DNA of 64,000 bases from Coix lacryma-jobi var. lacryma-jobi (Eukaryota > Streptophyta > Magnoliopsida > Poales > Poaceae), in the NCBI GenBank assembly GCA_009763385.1, contig CM019823.1, forward strand, positions 169,104,302 through 169,168,301. Reading direction: 5' to 3'. The notes beneath the pieces were generated by a model. That model saw only the letters and a program-made list of their open reading frames with translations. It made no database searches and was not told the DNA's origin. Each line of letters begins with the position of its first letter. Positions within the stretch are counted from its first letter, which is position 1. Below are positions 34,801 to 46,030 of the stretch, one piece after another. Both the position numbers and the translations under genes were made by a program.

Positions 34801-37800
34801 TGTAGCTTCCGAAGTGGTCGATTGTCCGGACGAGGTTGGTCCAGGGAGTTCGGAGTGTCCTGTTGATCCAGAATATCAGGAGTTTCCGACTTTTTCGGTC
34901 AACGAAGGCAAGCCCCGGTTCATTTAACCATTTCCTTGGATTTACAATTACATTTATTTTCGATAACCTGATGCATTAAATTTTTATCAAATAAATGCTT
35001 TAAACCTGTTGGTGCATAATCAACCTTGTTATCGATATATCATTCCTTGATATCTGCTTTATGCAACTGATAGAAATGCTTAGTCTTGCTTTATGAAGCT
35101 TTTGATAAATATTTTCAATGCTTATCGTTTTGGAATGACAATGAGAAAGAATGATGGTTAAGACCAGACGGGCACATACATCGAACCTTGTGTTGGTGTA
35201 GGGTGACCCGGTTGTGTCAAGATAGGGTTAACCGTTGTTGGCCTACTAGATTGAGAAACTGTGAAGTACTGATCATATGCTACGGTAAGCTCTGCCTTGG
35301 TGATTCTTAAATGAGAACGGCTAATCGCGCACTGGGAGTGGAGAGATGGCGGGAGTACTAGCTACCCTCGTGGGTTAAAGTCCCGGATTGGAGGTGTACG
35401 AGTACTCTCGGGTGGCGCGGACCCGGTCTTGTTTGGAGGATCCGAGGTTAGGGTTGGTATATGTGTGATCTAGAGTCTACATATATCGTATGATCGTGGA
35501 AAACTCCAAGATCTGGTTGAATCGGTTCGAATCGTCGTGCTCCTCGGTTAAGGAGACTCAATCTTTCGACCCACATCGTAGAATAAAAGGGAACTTGCTG
35601 AAGAAAGAAGGATAATGATATTTCATTAATATTCACTTTCAGTTCTTACCAAGTACTTAAATGATTAAGTAAAAATTGGGATCTAGAACTACTTTAGTAA
35701 GCTTTTATGCAAAAAAAAATACTGTTGAGCCTACCCAAGCCAGCATACCTGTTTCTTCTCTTCTCTTGTCGGGTAAGCCTTGTTGAGTACCTTTGTACTC
35801 AGGGTTTGTTAATCCCCTGTTGTAGGTGACATTCACGAGCAACCTTGCTTTGAGGCTTGTTGCGTGACCGTCATTGAGGAGGACGTGTCCGGGGAGGAGT
35901 AATGCAACCCTTAGGCGGGGTTGTTTGTGTGAAATACAGTTTTATTAATGTTGCTTCCACTACCTAGGATAAAGTTTGAAACTATGGTTTGTAATAACGA
36001 CGTGAGTTTGAACAACTGGTTTGTAAAACTTATGGGTAATACTTCCGCACTCTTATCTCTGATGTATATTATGTGAAATGTTGTAATACTGCATGACTCT
36101 TGCAATGATCCTGGGAATGTAAGGAAACGTGGATGAGTCGGGTTACCCAATGACACGTGAGGGGTCTTTTGGGTTATGGGGCACAGGGTATGACTGTCTG
36201 AGGTCTGTAGGACAAGGATAGGTACTCGTGAGCCTTATTAATTCAGGAGGTTCCGTCACACTCTCCACCTTCTCCAGGATCTTGTCGACGCGGCGATCGT
36301 TCCACTCTTCGTCCTTCCCCTCGATCTCGATGAAGCCCTTGGCGACGACGTTGACCGGGTAGCGGAAGCCGGAGCGGACGGCCGCGAGCGCCTGCTTTAC
36401 GCCGTGGTGGAGAGCGCTCTTGACGCGGTCCCGCGCGGCCACGTCAAGGAAGCACAGGGCATCGACCAGGGCGTCGCCTCGAGCCACCGCGCCCTCTGCC
36501 GTGGCCACTGGGTCAGCACCCCACATGGAGTAGAGCCTGTCGAGGGTGCCGCGTGCCCGCTCCGCCACCATGGTCTCACCCTGGAGTTGATCCACGAGAG
36601 TCTGATTCGTCTCGCGGAGCTCCTCGGTGGTCTTCTCCAGATCTGTGCAACAAACAGAAAAGAGTAAGTCCGCGGCGTGGCAAGAATCTCGAGATCAAAG
36701 CAAGACAAAGCCTGAAGATTACGACAGTACCTTGGCAGCGCACGCCCAGAGCGTCAAAGTCGCTGGAAAGGACCCTGACGCGCTGCTCGAGCGAATGCTT
36801 TTGGGACAGCACGTCAAGTTTTTGGCCCTTAAGCTCCTCGACCAGCTTGCCCGTCTGCGCAAGGGCCAGATCCTTCTTGATCACCTCCTGCCGAGCGGCC
36901 CCGAGCTTGAGCGACAGGTCATTAGCTCTGTTGAGAGCCTGCCATGTCTCGACTGCGAGCGCCTTGACCGATGTCCTCTCGCTTATCCTCCGGCGCGCGA
37001 CAGTTAAGGCCTCCTGGGCCTCCTCCGCGCTGCCTCCGCCGCAGCCAGGGCGGTGGCGGCCTTGCTTTGGCCTCCTCGGCCTCCTTCCTCGCCGCCTCCG
37101 CTGCAGACCGGGCGGTGGGGCCTCGCTTCGGGCGTCGGCAGCCTCCTTCCTCGACGCCTCCACCGCGGACAGAGCGGTGGTGGTCTCCCTCTTAGCTTGG
37201 GCGGCCTCGTCTCGAGCCGCCTAGGTCTCCGCCCGAGCGTCGTTGAGCCGGCCCGCCATCTGCGCGTTCCGGCCCAGCTCAGTGCGGAGCTCCTGGAGCT
37301 CCCCCTCCGCCCTCACGAGGGCAGCCGCCACCCGCGCGGACTTATCCGCCTCCTCCACGAAGGCCCTCTCTGCCTGCGCCATGAGCTCGGTCACCTCCTT
37401 GAAGATCGACCGCGCCTCCCGGTGCGGCCCCTCAGCCATCTTCTCCTGCTGCTCCGTCCCCTCCCGAGGCGACGGTGCAACATCATGTAGAGGCGGGGGC
37501 TCGAGCGGTAGTGGATCGCTCGAGGGGTGGCTCGTCTCCAAGCTCTCCTCCGCGCCGGCCAAGGGACCGGTCGTCCCCTCCGCCTCGTTCCCGGCCGGCC
37601 CCTCGAGCCTCTCCTCCCTCGCTGGGTCTTCCGGCGTTTTGTCGTCCCTGGCCGGTGCCTCGAGCGCCCCCTCTAGCGCTGAGCCCTTGATCGGGGACGA
37701 CTCCTTCTCCAGCTCATCCAGGAGCTCCTCCACTGTCGGTATCTTCTCCACCGACGCCTCCCCCTCCTTCTCCTTCTCCGCGCGCGCGCGAGGCTCCGTC

Positions 37801-40472
37801 GGTAGGGGATCCTGTCCAGCGGGCCGGCTTGCATCGTCTGGGGTCTCGAGGGCCGCTGTCCCCTCAGCCCCAGACGCCGACGGAGCCGTGCCTGTCTCAG
37901 GTGCTTCCCCCGAGATGGCCGTCGTGACGGGGAGGAGTGGCCCTCTCGGTAGGCGCCACCGGAGGAGGAGGAGGAGGAAGAGGAGGTGGTGCTGCGATGG
38001 ACGCAGTGGCGGCGGGCTTGGCGCCAGGAGCCGCGGTCCCTGCTGAAAAAGAGAACAACGTCGTCAGAATCAGGAAAAAGACTCGACCCCCGTGGTCGAC
38101 GGCGTCGGCCTCACCAAGATCCGCGGCAGCCATCTGACTTCCCCGAGCCATGGCTGCTCGAGCCTTCACCAGCCAAGCGGCCATTTCAGCGGAAGAAGGG
38201 GCCATACCTCGAGGTGCTTGGTCCTCAGCAGAGCTCGAGGTCTTGACCCGCTTGGACACCGCGGGGTCCGCCTCCTGTCGGGAGCGCTTTTCCCTGAAAA
38301 ACCAGAAACGACACACATCACTAAAGGTAAAAAGGTAAAGCTTCACTACCAATGGAATTGAGAAACGTTACTTACCCAAAGCGACGGCGGGACTTCTTCC
38401 CCGAGTCGCCGGACCCACTCGGGGGCTTCGAGCCCGCCCCATGGCTCGAGCCATGCCCCCGAGCCGTCTTTGTGTGCCTCGGATGGGGGGAAGGCTCCCA
38501 GTGCTTCCCGTGGCTCGACCCCGACGGGGAGCTCTCCTTTTGTCTCTTGTCCCGGGGGGGCGACCGCGTCTCCTTCAAGCGGTCCTCTTGGCGCCTTTCC
38601 TTGCGCGGGCTCCGGGACCTGCTCCGGCGCTCGTGCCGGCGGTCGCGCCCTCCCGCGTCCGCCTCCTTCTCCCGGCGACGGTGCGGCGATGGGCTCCGGG
38701 ATCGCTCGCGACTCCCGTCATGAGACGACCGGGAGCTCCCCCCTCGACGGTCATGGTGGCGGGGGCTCGACGCCCCCTCATGTTGCCCGCTCTTCCGCGG
38801 GCTCGATGTCGTCCTCGACGACTTGCGGCGGTCGGGCCCGGAGTCCCTCTCGGTGTGTTGACCGCTTGTCGAGGTCCGGCCCTTCTCGAGATCCCCCGCC
38901 TGGGTCAATGCGGTCGTGGCCTCCTTCTACGCCGCGACGATGGCGCCCCGAGTTCGAGGCCTCTTCACGTCAGGGGGCACGTCCAGCACGGAGCTCGACG
39001 TGCCCTGAGCCTCCGACGAGGCGGGGCCTGGCGTGGCCTTCCGCTGCTGCGTCCCGCGCGATCCCTTCGCTGGGGGGATCTCCAGGATATTCTCCTGCAC
39101 AGAAGAGCAGTCAGCCCTGATGTCCACGACCCCCGCACGCCTCAGACGCGCATCCATCCCTTCATCATCGCTCTCCTCCTCATCGTCATCCTCCTCCTCC
39201 GAGCTCGTGTAGTTGACCTCGGGGGACTCCTCTCCAGGCTGCCGGTTACGACGAGCCTTCGCTAGCCTCTGATCCCGGTCCACCCGACGCAAGTTCTTCT
39301 CTTTCTCTTCTTCTTCTTTGCATCCTTACTCTCCTTATCTTTCTGAGCAGAGAGGTGCCTCACCTGTCTTTCCGCGGCGTCCTCCTTCATCGGGGGCCTC
39401 GACGCGTGACATGTGAACGCCCCCTGCAAAAAGAAACTTGATGAGAAAAACCACAAGGAGAGTAAACAAGGTTCGAAGAAAGAGAAAGGAGGGAAGGCTC
39501 GAAACAGCCTAGCTTGAGGAAGGCTTACCGGGTCGAGACACCCCGCGTCGGGTGCCATGGCGATCAGGTTGGTCTCCTCAGGGCGGAACGCGGCCGTGGA
39601 TCGTCACCGTCACCCGGGAGGCACCCTCGTTCCGAGGCAGCCTCTCCTCGGCCATCCTCGACCTGTTCAGCGCCTCGAGCGGGGCATTTGGCCCCATCTC
39701 GTACATGAGAAGGGTGCGGTCCGCCAGAGGAAGGACCCTCCGCTGATGGAACGCCCAAATGACCGCCTGGACGGTCAGTCCCTTCTCCTCCACCAGCGAC
39801 CACATCGTATTCATCAGCGGCATCAGGTGGCGCTGCCTGTCCGCCACAACGCCCCAATTCCACTTCTCAGGGCGCTTGGTGATGATCCTGCTGGTGTACT
39901 GCGGAAGGAGCCCGTCCTCGTTCCGCAGGTAGAACCAGTGGTCATCCCACCCCGCCTGGTTGGAGGAAAGCTTGTAGTGGAGGTAGTGACGGGGGACGTT
40001 GGCCGACGAGGGACCGGTCCTCGCGGTGATGGTGAGGGAGCCCGCGCGCGCGAGCCTCTCCCGCTCGGCTTCACGGCCTTATGAAAGAGCTCGCCCTGGA
40101 AGAGGTGGACGAACATCTCCCAATGAGGCTCGATCTTCAGGTATCCCTCGCACACCGCGGCGTAGATGGCGGCGTGCGAGATTGAGTTGGGGGAGAAGTG
40201 CTGCAATTCCACCTCGAAGTGGTGAGCCAGCCCCCGCATAAAGCGGCTTGGCGGAACGCCAAGCCCCATGCGGTGGTAGCGCGTGAAGCTCACCACATAC
40301 CCCTCCGGCGGGTGTGGCTCCTGGTGGTCCGCCGACGGGAGAATCCACCACGCGGGCCCCTCCCGCGGGTTGGGCGGAGAAGCCCCTGGTCCACCAGCGA
40401 CTCCAGCTCAGGCTGCGAAGTCTTCGTCGGGCGCCAGTCCTCGGGCGGCAGCACCTGGGTCTGGGCGGCCAT
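31889..40472 (-). pseudogene. Antisense multi-exon ORF of element A ('putative gypsy-type transposon' family), broken
   Basis: It runs opposite to gag-pol. From ATG 40472 (MAAQTQVLPPEDWRPT) it reads, with frame changes, into a domain with GLGVPPSRFMRGL, LQHFSPNSISHAAIYAA and CEGYLKIEPHWEMF. This is the plant 'putative gypsy type transposon' (Transposase_28) family, also annotated in many plant genomes as a stand-alone gene. Next come a helical segment (MADRQRHLMPLMNTMWSL), an acidic stretch (SSEEEDDDEEESDDEG), an Arg/Ser-rich region (38400-38720: SRERSRSPSPHRRREKE, ERRSRSRSPRKERR), a Pro-rich linker and long coiled coils (VTELMAQAERAFVEEADK). The last exon is split by solo LTR F and ends at TGA 31889-31891. 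Introns are seen at about 39424-39528, 38298-38375, 38045-38095 and 36644-36730, all GT-AG. Breaks: frameshifts near 40300, 40085 and 39293, and TAG at 38927. Its function is unknown. Confidence 0.78.
32049..36260 (+). mobile_element. F: long solo LTR (4.2 kb), TSD CTCTC
   Basis: TGTAACACCTCAGG...GGTTCCGTCACA is bounded by CTCTC at 32044-32048 and 36261-36265. There is no gag or pol and no repeated end, so a solo LTR is the simplest reading. A GC-rich core (about 32880-34010) with an open frame of 190 codons (32895-33467) is surrounded by AT-rich DNA. Landmarks (GGCAAGCCCCGGTTCATTTA near 34908; GCGCACTGGGAGTGGAGAG at 35328-35346) are shared with H. It lies inside the last exon of A's antisense ORF; the reading frame resumes on the other side once one CTCTC is discounted. 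Confidence 0.85.
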
Positions 40473-40561
40473 GGCGGCGACGGCGCGGATCTGAGCGGCG
40501 GACGGACGGTCGGGAAGATTACCAATCGCTAGCTTGGGGAGAAAGCGTGTGGGAGCTACGG

Positions 40562-41962
40562 TGTCGGTGTTTCGTCCCCGGGGGTATCACACCAACGAGT
40601 AATATGATCGCGTGCTTCTCTTCCTGGATGGTGATGCAAGAGGTCACAAGGATTTATCCTGGTTCGGGCAAAGAAGGCCCTACGTCCAGCGGGGGGGGGG
40701 GATGTTCTTGTATTACTTGCACCTAAGTGCTTGTACAGGGGCGAATACAAGCTCAGTGAGCGTGGACCAGAGTCCGGACTCGTGTATGTGTGTGGACTCG
40801 TGTCTTGTGTGACCGTCTCCGTATATGCCCTCTCCCCTGGTGAAGGGCCCTGGCGTCCCCTTTTATAGAACAAGAGGAGGCCAGGGCTTACAGGATGGAC
40901 GCCTGTCAGCGCTCGGTATGGCGGAGGGTAGGAACTCTGTCTTGTCGAGGCTGCTGTAGCCAACGTGGGCGTTGCTGTAGAGGCGTCCTTGAAGCGTGGC
41001 CTCCATCCCGGGTGCGGTCACGGAGGCGTGGCGGAGTGGAAGCCGTACAGCGCCCATTCCGGCTGGTACAGGATGTAGCGGGGTCCCTCCAGGTCTTGGA
41101 GTACCTGTCTTCCAAGAGTGAGAGAGCTTGTCAGGGCTCGAGGGGCGCGGGGCCGGCCTCGAGGTGATGCCACGGGGGCTCAAGGGGCGCGGAGCCGGCC
41201 TCGAGGTGGCGTTTGCAGGGGCTCAAGGGGCGCGGAGTCGGCCTCGAGGTGTTGCAGTGCAGGGCTCGAGGGGCGCGTAGCCGGCCTCGAGGGGTTACAG
41301 TGCATGGCATGGCCGAACAGTGCTGTACTGGTGCCCTTTTGCCCATGCTTGTGGTGAAAACGAGACTTGACCTTTACACCGAGTTACTGTGGTACGTGTT
41401 GTGCACCAGTGGACATGACCAGAGTAGGTGAAGGCATTAAATGCGTGGTATGGGGCTGGTACGGCTGTCTGTACCGCTCGAGGTCCGTGCGTCAAGGCTC
41501 GAGGTGTAGGGGCGCGCTCGCCCGAGGCCTGGAGGGCTCGGGCGAGCGGAGAGAGCGTTCGCGAGGCAGCTCGTGGCTCGGCTTGGCTGGGAGGGCTCGG
41601 GCGAGGCGGAGAAAGAGCGTTCGCCCGAGGCCTGGCTGGGAGGGTTCGGGCGAGACGGAGATAGAGCGTTCGCCCGAGGCCTGGCTGGGAGGGCTCGGGC
41701 GAGACGGAGATAGAGCGTTCGCCCGAGACCTGGCTGGGAGGGCTCGGGCGAGACGGAGATAGAGCGTTCGCCCGAGGACCTGGCTGGGAGGGCTCGGGCG
41801 AGACGGAGATGGGGCGTTCGCCCGAGGCCTGGCTGGAGGGCTCGGGCGAGACGGAGATAGAGCGTTCGCCCGAGGCCTGGCTGGGAGGGCTCGGGCGAGA
41901 CGGAGATTGAGTGCTCAGGTGTTTGCGTTGATTGGGGGTACCCCTTTTTTGTACCACCGACA
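40562..41962 (-). repeat. 3' LTR of element B
   Basis: 1401 bp, very similar to 46031-47430; the main visible differences are in a tandem 49-bp array. The minus-strand TATA box CTATAAAAGG lies near 40860. Confidence 0.94.
41515..41910 (-). repeat. 49-bp tandem array in the U3 of element B (3' LTR)
   Basis: About seven to eight units, each with TTCGCCCGAG, GCCTGGCTGGGAGGG, CTCGGGCGA and GACGGAGATAGAGCG. TCGCCCGAG and CTCGGGCGA are perfect inverse partners, so every unit can fold. It lies upstream of the TATA box in element orientation. The other LTR has its array at about 46984-47374 with a different number and order of variant units. Confidence 0.8.
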
Positions 41963-43019
41963 GTAGCCCCCGAGCACTTGTTTGAGTGCTTGCACTCGAG
42001 CAGGGGCTCGTTGACCTGTGTTTTGAGGACTTTGACTGTGTTGGTTTTCAAGGGGGGTTTAGCCATGTTGATTCCATGGGTGTCGCGCGAGCGACACCCG
42101 TGGGTGTAGCCCCGAGGCCACGGGGGAGTGGTTGGAACTCCCTCGTGGGCTTTTTGCGAGTGTTGAGTCCCCGAGTTTTGGATCCTTTTGAAGAAACCTC
42201 CGTCGCTGGGAAACCTTCTGCCCGCTAGGCGCACCTTTCTTCTTTGTCGTGGGAAACTCCGCCCGAGGCCTGGCTCGGAGGGGCGTTCGTCCGAAGCCTG
42301 AAAATCTCATGCTCACACAAAGGAAAAAGATCAGTCGCAACTGCTCGAGTTATTTAACCCTCTTTCGTCGAGGGGTGCCAGGCTGAGCCGACCGTCCGGC
42401 TAGCTATCCGGTACGCTGGCTACCCTGGCTTGTCATCCCGCTGAACCCTTTCGAAAGGATGCGGGGTGGGATGCCTCGTACTACCACGAACGGATCGGGC
42501 GAGTATCGAGGTTCCCGGTGAGCTGGTAACGGGGGAATCCAAGTGAGACCTCGTGCCCGTTCGATAGGGGTCGACTCGTGGCCCGGAGGCGATCTCATAA
42601 AGCATGGGTGCACAGTCTGCAGTGAATGCCGAGTCCTGTTCGATAGGACCCGGGGACCCTGACGTCTCCCTACGGGGGGATTTCACTGCATGTCGTGCTC
42701 CCTGCCTCGGATACACGTGAGGGGCCTCGAGGGCTTAGCCCTCAAGCGATGCTGAGAGTGGCGCCCCTTGGTGTCCCTGACTCGGGCGCTCGAAGCCGGC
42801 TGTCGAACCCTTTTGGGGGCAGCCTTCGCTGCTTCGAGACTTAGGGTCGGAGCCCGTTTTTACCTTCCTGAAGAAGCCTTCGTCGGGAGTGGAGTTCGTG
42901 GCACCAAGACGACGGTCAGGAGGTCGGAGCGGTGGCCGCGGAGGGCCCCGGTAGTTGAGCGAATGCAGAATCGCTGGGTGTACCTGTCAACCGGCTTGAG
43001 ACGCGGTTAGATAGGCACA
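41963..43019 (-). other. 3' non-coding part of element B
   Basis: This matches the part of A at about 47550-48506 (shared AGCCGGTTGACAGGTACAC and TTCGCTCMACTACC) but carries no ORF. It includes the PPT side of the 3' LTR. Confidence 0.65.
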
Positions 43020-43275
43020 TTAAAGGTATTCGATTACCTTTTTTGCCATCTGGAGACGGCGCCGGTATGTCGAGGAGGACATGCTGCCTCCTGATGCGGA
43101 CGGCGGTGTAGGGGCCCTTCCTCCTCCTGGCTCGGACGTCAAGGCTGAGCGTGCGGCAAAAGATCCTGGGGAGGAGTACCAGACCGCGGCCTGCGTGCCA
43201 AGTTTGGGTGTTGAGGCCCTTGTAAAATTTCGTGTCAAAACTTATGGGCCGTCGAGGCCAGATATACGCGTATGA
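43020..43275 (+). pseudogene. C-terminal stub of the antisense ORF in element B
   Basis: EEDMLPPDADGGVGALPPPG parallels EEDVLPLVADSGVDGSPPPG at the end of A's antisense ORF. Only about 60 codons remain; the rest is deleted. It is on the plus strand because B itself is on the minus strand. Confidence 0.75.
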
Positions 43276-43809
43276 CTTATTTATTTAATGAAGCTGTTTT
43301 CTTTTCAAATTTATTCGATCATCTCTCTTCGTCGCGAGCTCGAGCTTTTACCGGCTTAGTCTGTGTTCCTTTGACATGCGTCGCGAGTTCCTCGAGGGGA
43401 GGCGTAGGTAGGGTACCGTAGCCCCGGGGCGTAGGTGGTCGTCTACGTCGACGCCCCCCGACTCTTGGAGGCTCGAGGCATTTTAGGGACTTAGACGTTG
43501 CTAGTGCGCTCGAGGTGCGAATTGAGATGAGGGTCGAATTTTTGAAAAGAAAGGCGTGCTTTTTCCGGAGTCTGAGGAGGGATGCCCGCTGACAGGCCCC
43601 GAGGGAGGCTCGTCCCTGAGCAAGGCAGGGTCGAGGCTACCTTTGATTTGAACGAAATAAAGAACTTGGAAATGAACTTTTATTCATTCAAGATGCGATG
43701 TGTGCACAAAATACGAGAAATGAACGAAGCCTCGAGGCTTTAGGGATAGAAAACGACGTAGCTGTTCGAAGCTTCGAGCTGGAGTCGGGCTCGGGGTTGT
43801 TTTCGTGGG

Positions 43810-44240
43810 GCAGTGCTGAAGGTCGAAGGCCGAGCCCCCGAGTCCGGTTCGAGGAGGGGCATCGAAGGTCGAGCTCCCGAGTCCGGCTCGAGGTGGGGCG
43901 TCGAAGGTCGAGCCTCCGAGTCTGGCTCGAGGTGGGGCGTCGACGATCAAGCCCCCGAGCCCCGCTCGAGGTGTGGCGTCGAAGGTCGAGCCCTCGATTC
44001 CGGCTCGAGGTGGGGCATCGACGGTCGAGCCCCCGAGTCTGGCTCGAGGAGGGGCGTCGAAGGTCGAGCCCTCGATTCCGGCTCGAGGTGGGGCATCGAC
44101 GGTCGAGCCCCCGAGTCTGGCTCGAGGAGGGGCGTCGAAGGTCGAGCTCCCGACTCCGGCTCGAGGAGCGGTGTCGAAGGGACGTCGAGCCCCCGAGCCC
44201 AGCCCGAGGAGTGACGTCGAAGTCGGACTCCCACGTCCGG
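43810..44240 (-). repeat. 39-bp (13-codon) minisatellite in the pol linker of element B
   Basis: About ten units of GGTCGAGCCCCCGAGTC + YGGCTCGAGGWGGGGCGTCGAA. On the minus strand in one frame each unit reads like PLLEPDSGARPST. Element A has only two units at the matching linker between RNase H and integrase (29967-30045). A unit length divisible by three would keep the frame open. Confidence 0.8.
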
Positions 44241-45974
44241 CTCGAGGGGCGGCGTCGTGCGTGGGTGCCAACTTAGCCAGCTCATCTGCGGCGGGCGCCC
44301 ACGCGCACTTCTTCGTCGTCGTCGTCCTCGTCGTCGCGCCTTGCCTTCTGTCCTTCGCCTTGGCCCGCGGAGTGGCCAAAGAAGGCCCCCACTGCCTCGT
44401 TGCCGGAGGCGAAGCTGGTGACCTGATCCATCAAGTCTTCGATCGTCCTGGGACGGTAGCGCCCTAACTCGTGGACCAGCTTTTGGCACGTCGTGCCTGC
44501 GAGGAACGCTGAGATGACCTCCTCATCAGGTATGTGAGGGAGCTCGAGGCGCTGCTTCGAGAACCGCCGAGCGAAGTCGCGGAGGGGTTCGTCCGCTGCC
44601 TGCCTGCAACGTCGCAGATCCTAGGAGTTGCCTGGGGGCGCACAAGTCCCTTGAAATTCCTGTCGAAGACCCTGACTAGGTCGGCCCAGTCATGGATCTG
44701 ATCCGGCGGGAGCCCCTCGAGCCACCGGCGGGCGGTGTCCGAGAGGTAAAGTGGGAGTTGGCGTATGATCACACGGTCGTCGCCCTTCGCTCCGCCCAGT
44801 TGGCAGCCTAGGCGAAAGTCTGAGAGCCAGAGCTTGGGCTCGACCTCCCCGTCATACTTTACCACGTTGGTCGGTGGTCGAAAGCGGTCGGGGAGGGTCG
44901 AGCTGCGGATGGCTCGGCTGAAGACCCTGGGGCCTGGGGGCTCGAGGGTTTGCCGGCTGTCCGCGACCCGCTTTTGGTCTAGTCTGGCTTGAGGGGCGTC
45001 CGGCTGGCGGACCACGTCTCGTGCTTGCTGCGGGGTGCGTCTGCTGGCTTCTCCGAGGCTGCCCTGCGCTGGCGCGAGGCCGAGCTCTCGGCTATCTGCA
45101 CAGCGGCCGTTTTGAGGAGGCTCTTTACTTCCCCAAGCATGCGTCTGGCGTCGGGGTTGGAGACGGCGGGCAGATCGCGGAGCAGCATTGCGGCCGCCCA
45201 CGTTTTGCCCGGCTCGCGGGAAGCACACCTCGGGGCGTGCTGGCGCCCCGTCCTCCGGGTCCGTCGGTGGGCATCTCGAGCCCGACCTCGAGCTCCGGCT
45301 CCTCGAGGCTGGGGTGGTTCCCGCATCAGAGTTTGCTGGAGCTGCAACAGGCGTTGTCGTTCCTCCTCGGTCTTGGTGATTGCCTCCCGCACCTGTGCGA
45401 GTTGCGCCGCCCGGCTGTCGTCGTGTTGAGGTGGTGCAACCGAGGCCGAGGATTTGCTTCTTGCCTGAACGCGCGAACCGCCCGCCGTAGCCACGTCGTT
45501 GGGCGCTCCGAGGTTGGGCTTTGGCCTGACGTCGTCGTCGTCGTCGTCGTCCTCGGCATCGCTCACCACCCCCTCGAGCTGGAAGCACTCCCTGGTGGGA
45601 TACTAGACGTGCCGGTCCGCACGTGTGACGGACGCGAACTTGCTGGGAGCGCGCCCGCGCCCTGGAGGTCGTCGGCCGCGTGCCGGGCAGGTTTCCCCTC
45701 GGGGATTCTGCGCCGGCCGCGGGAAGTGGGCGTACGCCGCCGGCACCGCCTGTGCCTGGCGACGATGGTGACCACGGCACCGCTCGCGAAGTGGCGACGC
45801 GTGGTGGTGCAGACGACGCGTCATGCCCCCCGCGCGGGGTGGTGTGACACGCCTTCCGCTCGGGCCCTCCGTGGAGAGCGGGGTCAGCTCGTTGCCGTTG
45901 CCGGCGGCTAGGGACTCAAGGTTCCCGAACAAGACAACGGCACCGGCAGAGAACGAAGGAGTAGAAGAAGCCAT
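44241..45974 (-). pseudogene. gag of element B (frameshifted) fused to the end of RNase H
   Basis: It starts MASSTPSFSAGAVVLFG at 45974. Segments in different frames match A's gag: SDAEDDDDDDDVRP, REAITKTEEERQRLLQLQQ, then KLWLSDFRLGCQLGGAKGDD and DTARRWLEGLPPDQIHDW. After the acidic tract the sequence jumps to DELAKLAPTHDA, the RNase H end of A's pol (A near 29862), showing where about 2.85 kb was lost. At least three frameshifts are needed to follow it. Confidence 0.85.
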
Positions 45975-46030
45975 CCAGGAGATAGCGAGAAAATGACTCG
46001 GACACGCGCACCCCTACCTGGCGCGCCAAC

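Noticed and set aside
37243..38046. 267-codon Ser/Ala-rich open frame on the plus strand
   Set aside because: Opposite strand of the antisense ORF of A, whose coiled-coil and Pro-rich segments explain it.
41515..41910. CRISPR-like repeat array
   Set aside because: The units are directly adjacent without unique spacers and lie in the LTR of a plant retrotransposon; it is a tandem repeat.
43081..43275. Independent small gene on the plus strand
   Set aside because: It aligns with the C-terminus of A's antisense ORF and is a deletion remnant of it.
45021..45911. 296-codon open frame on the plus strand
   Set aside because: It is antisense to B's gag and its length follows from the high GC content; no protein resemblance.
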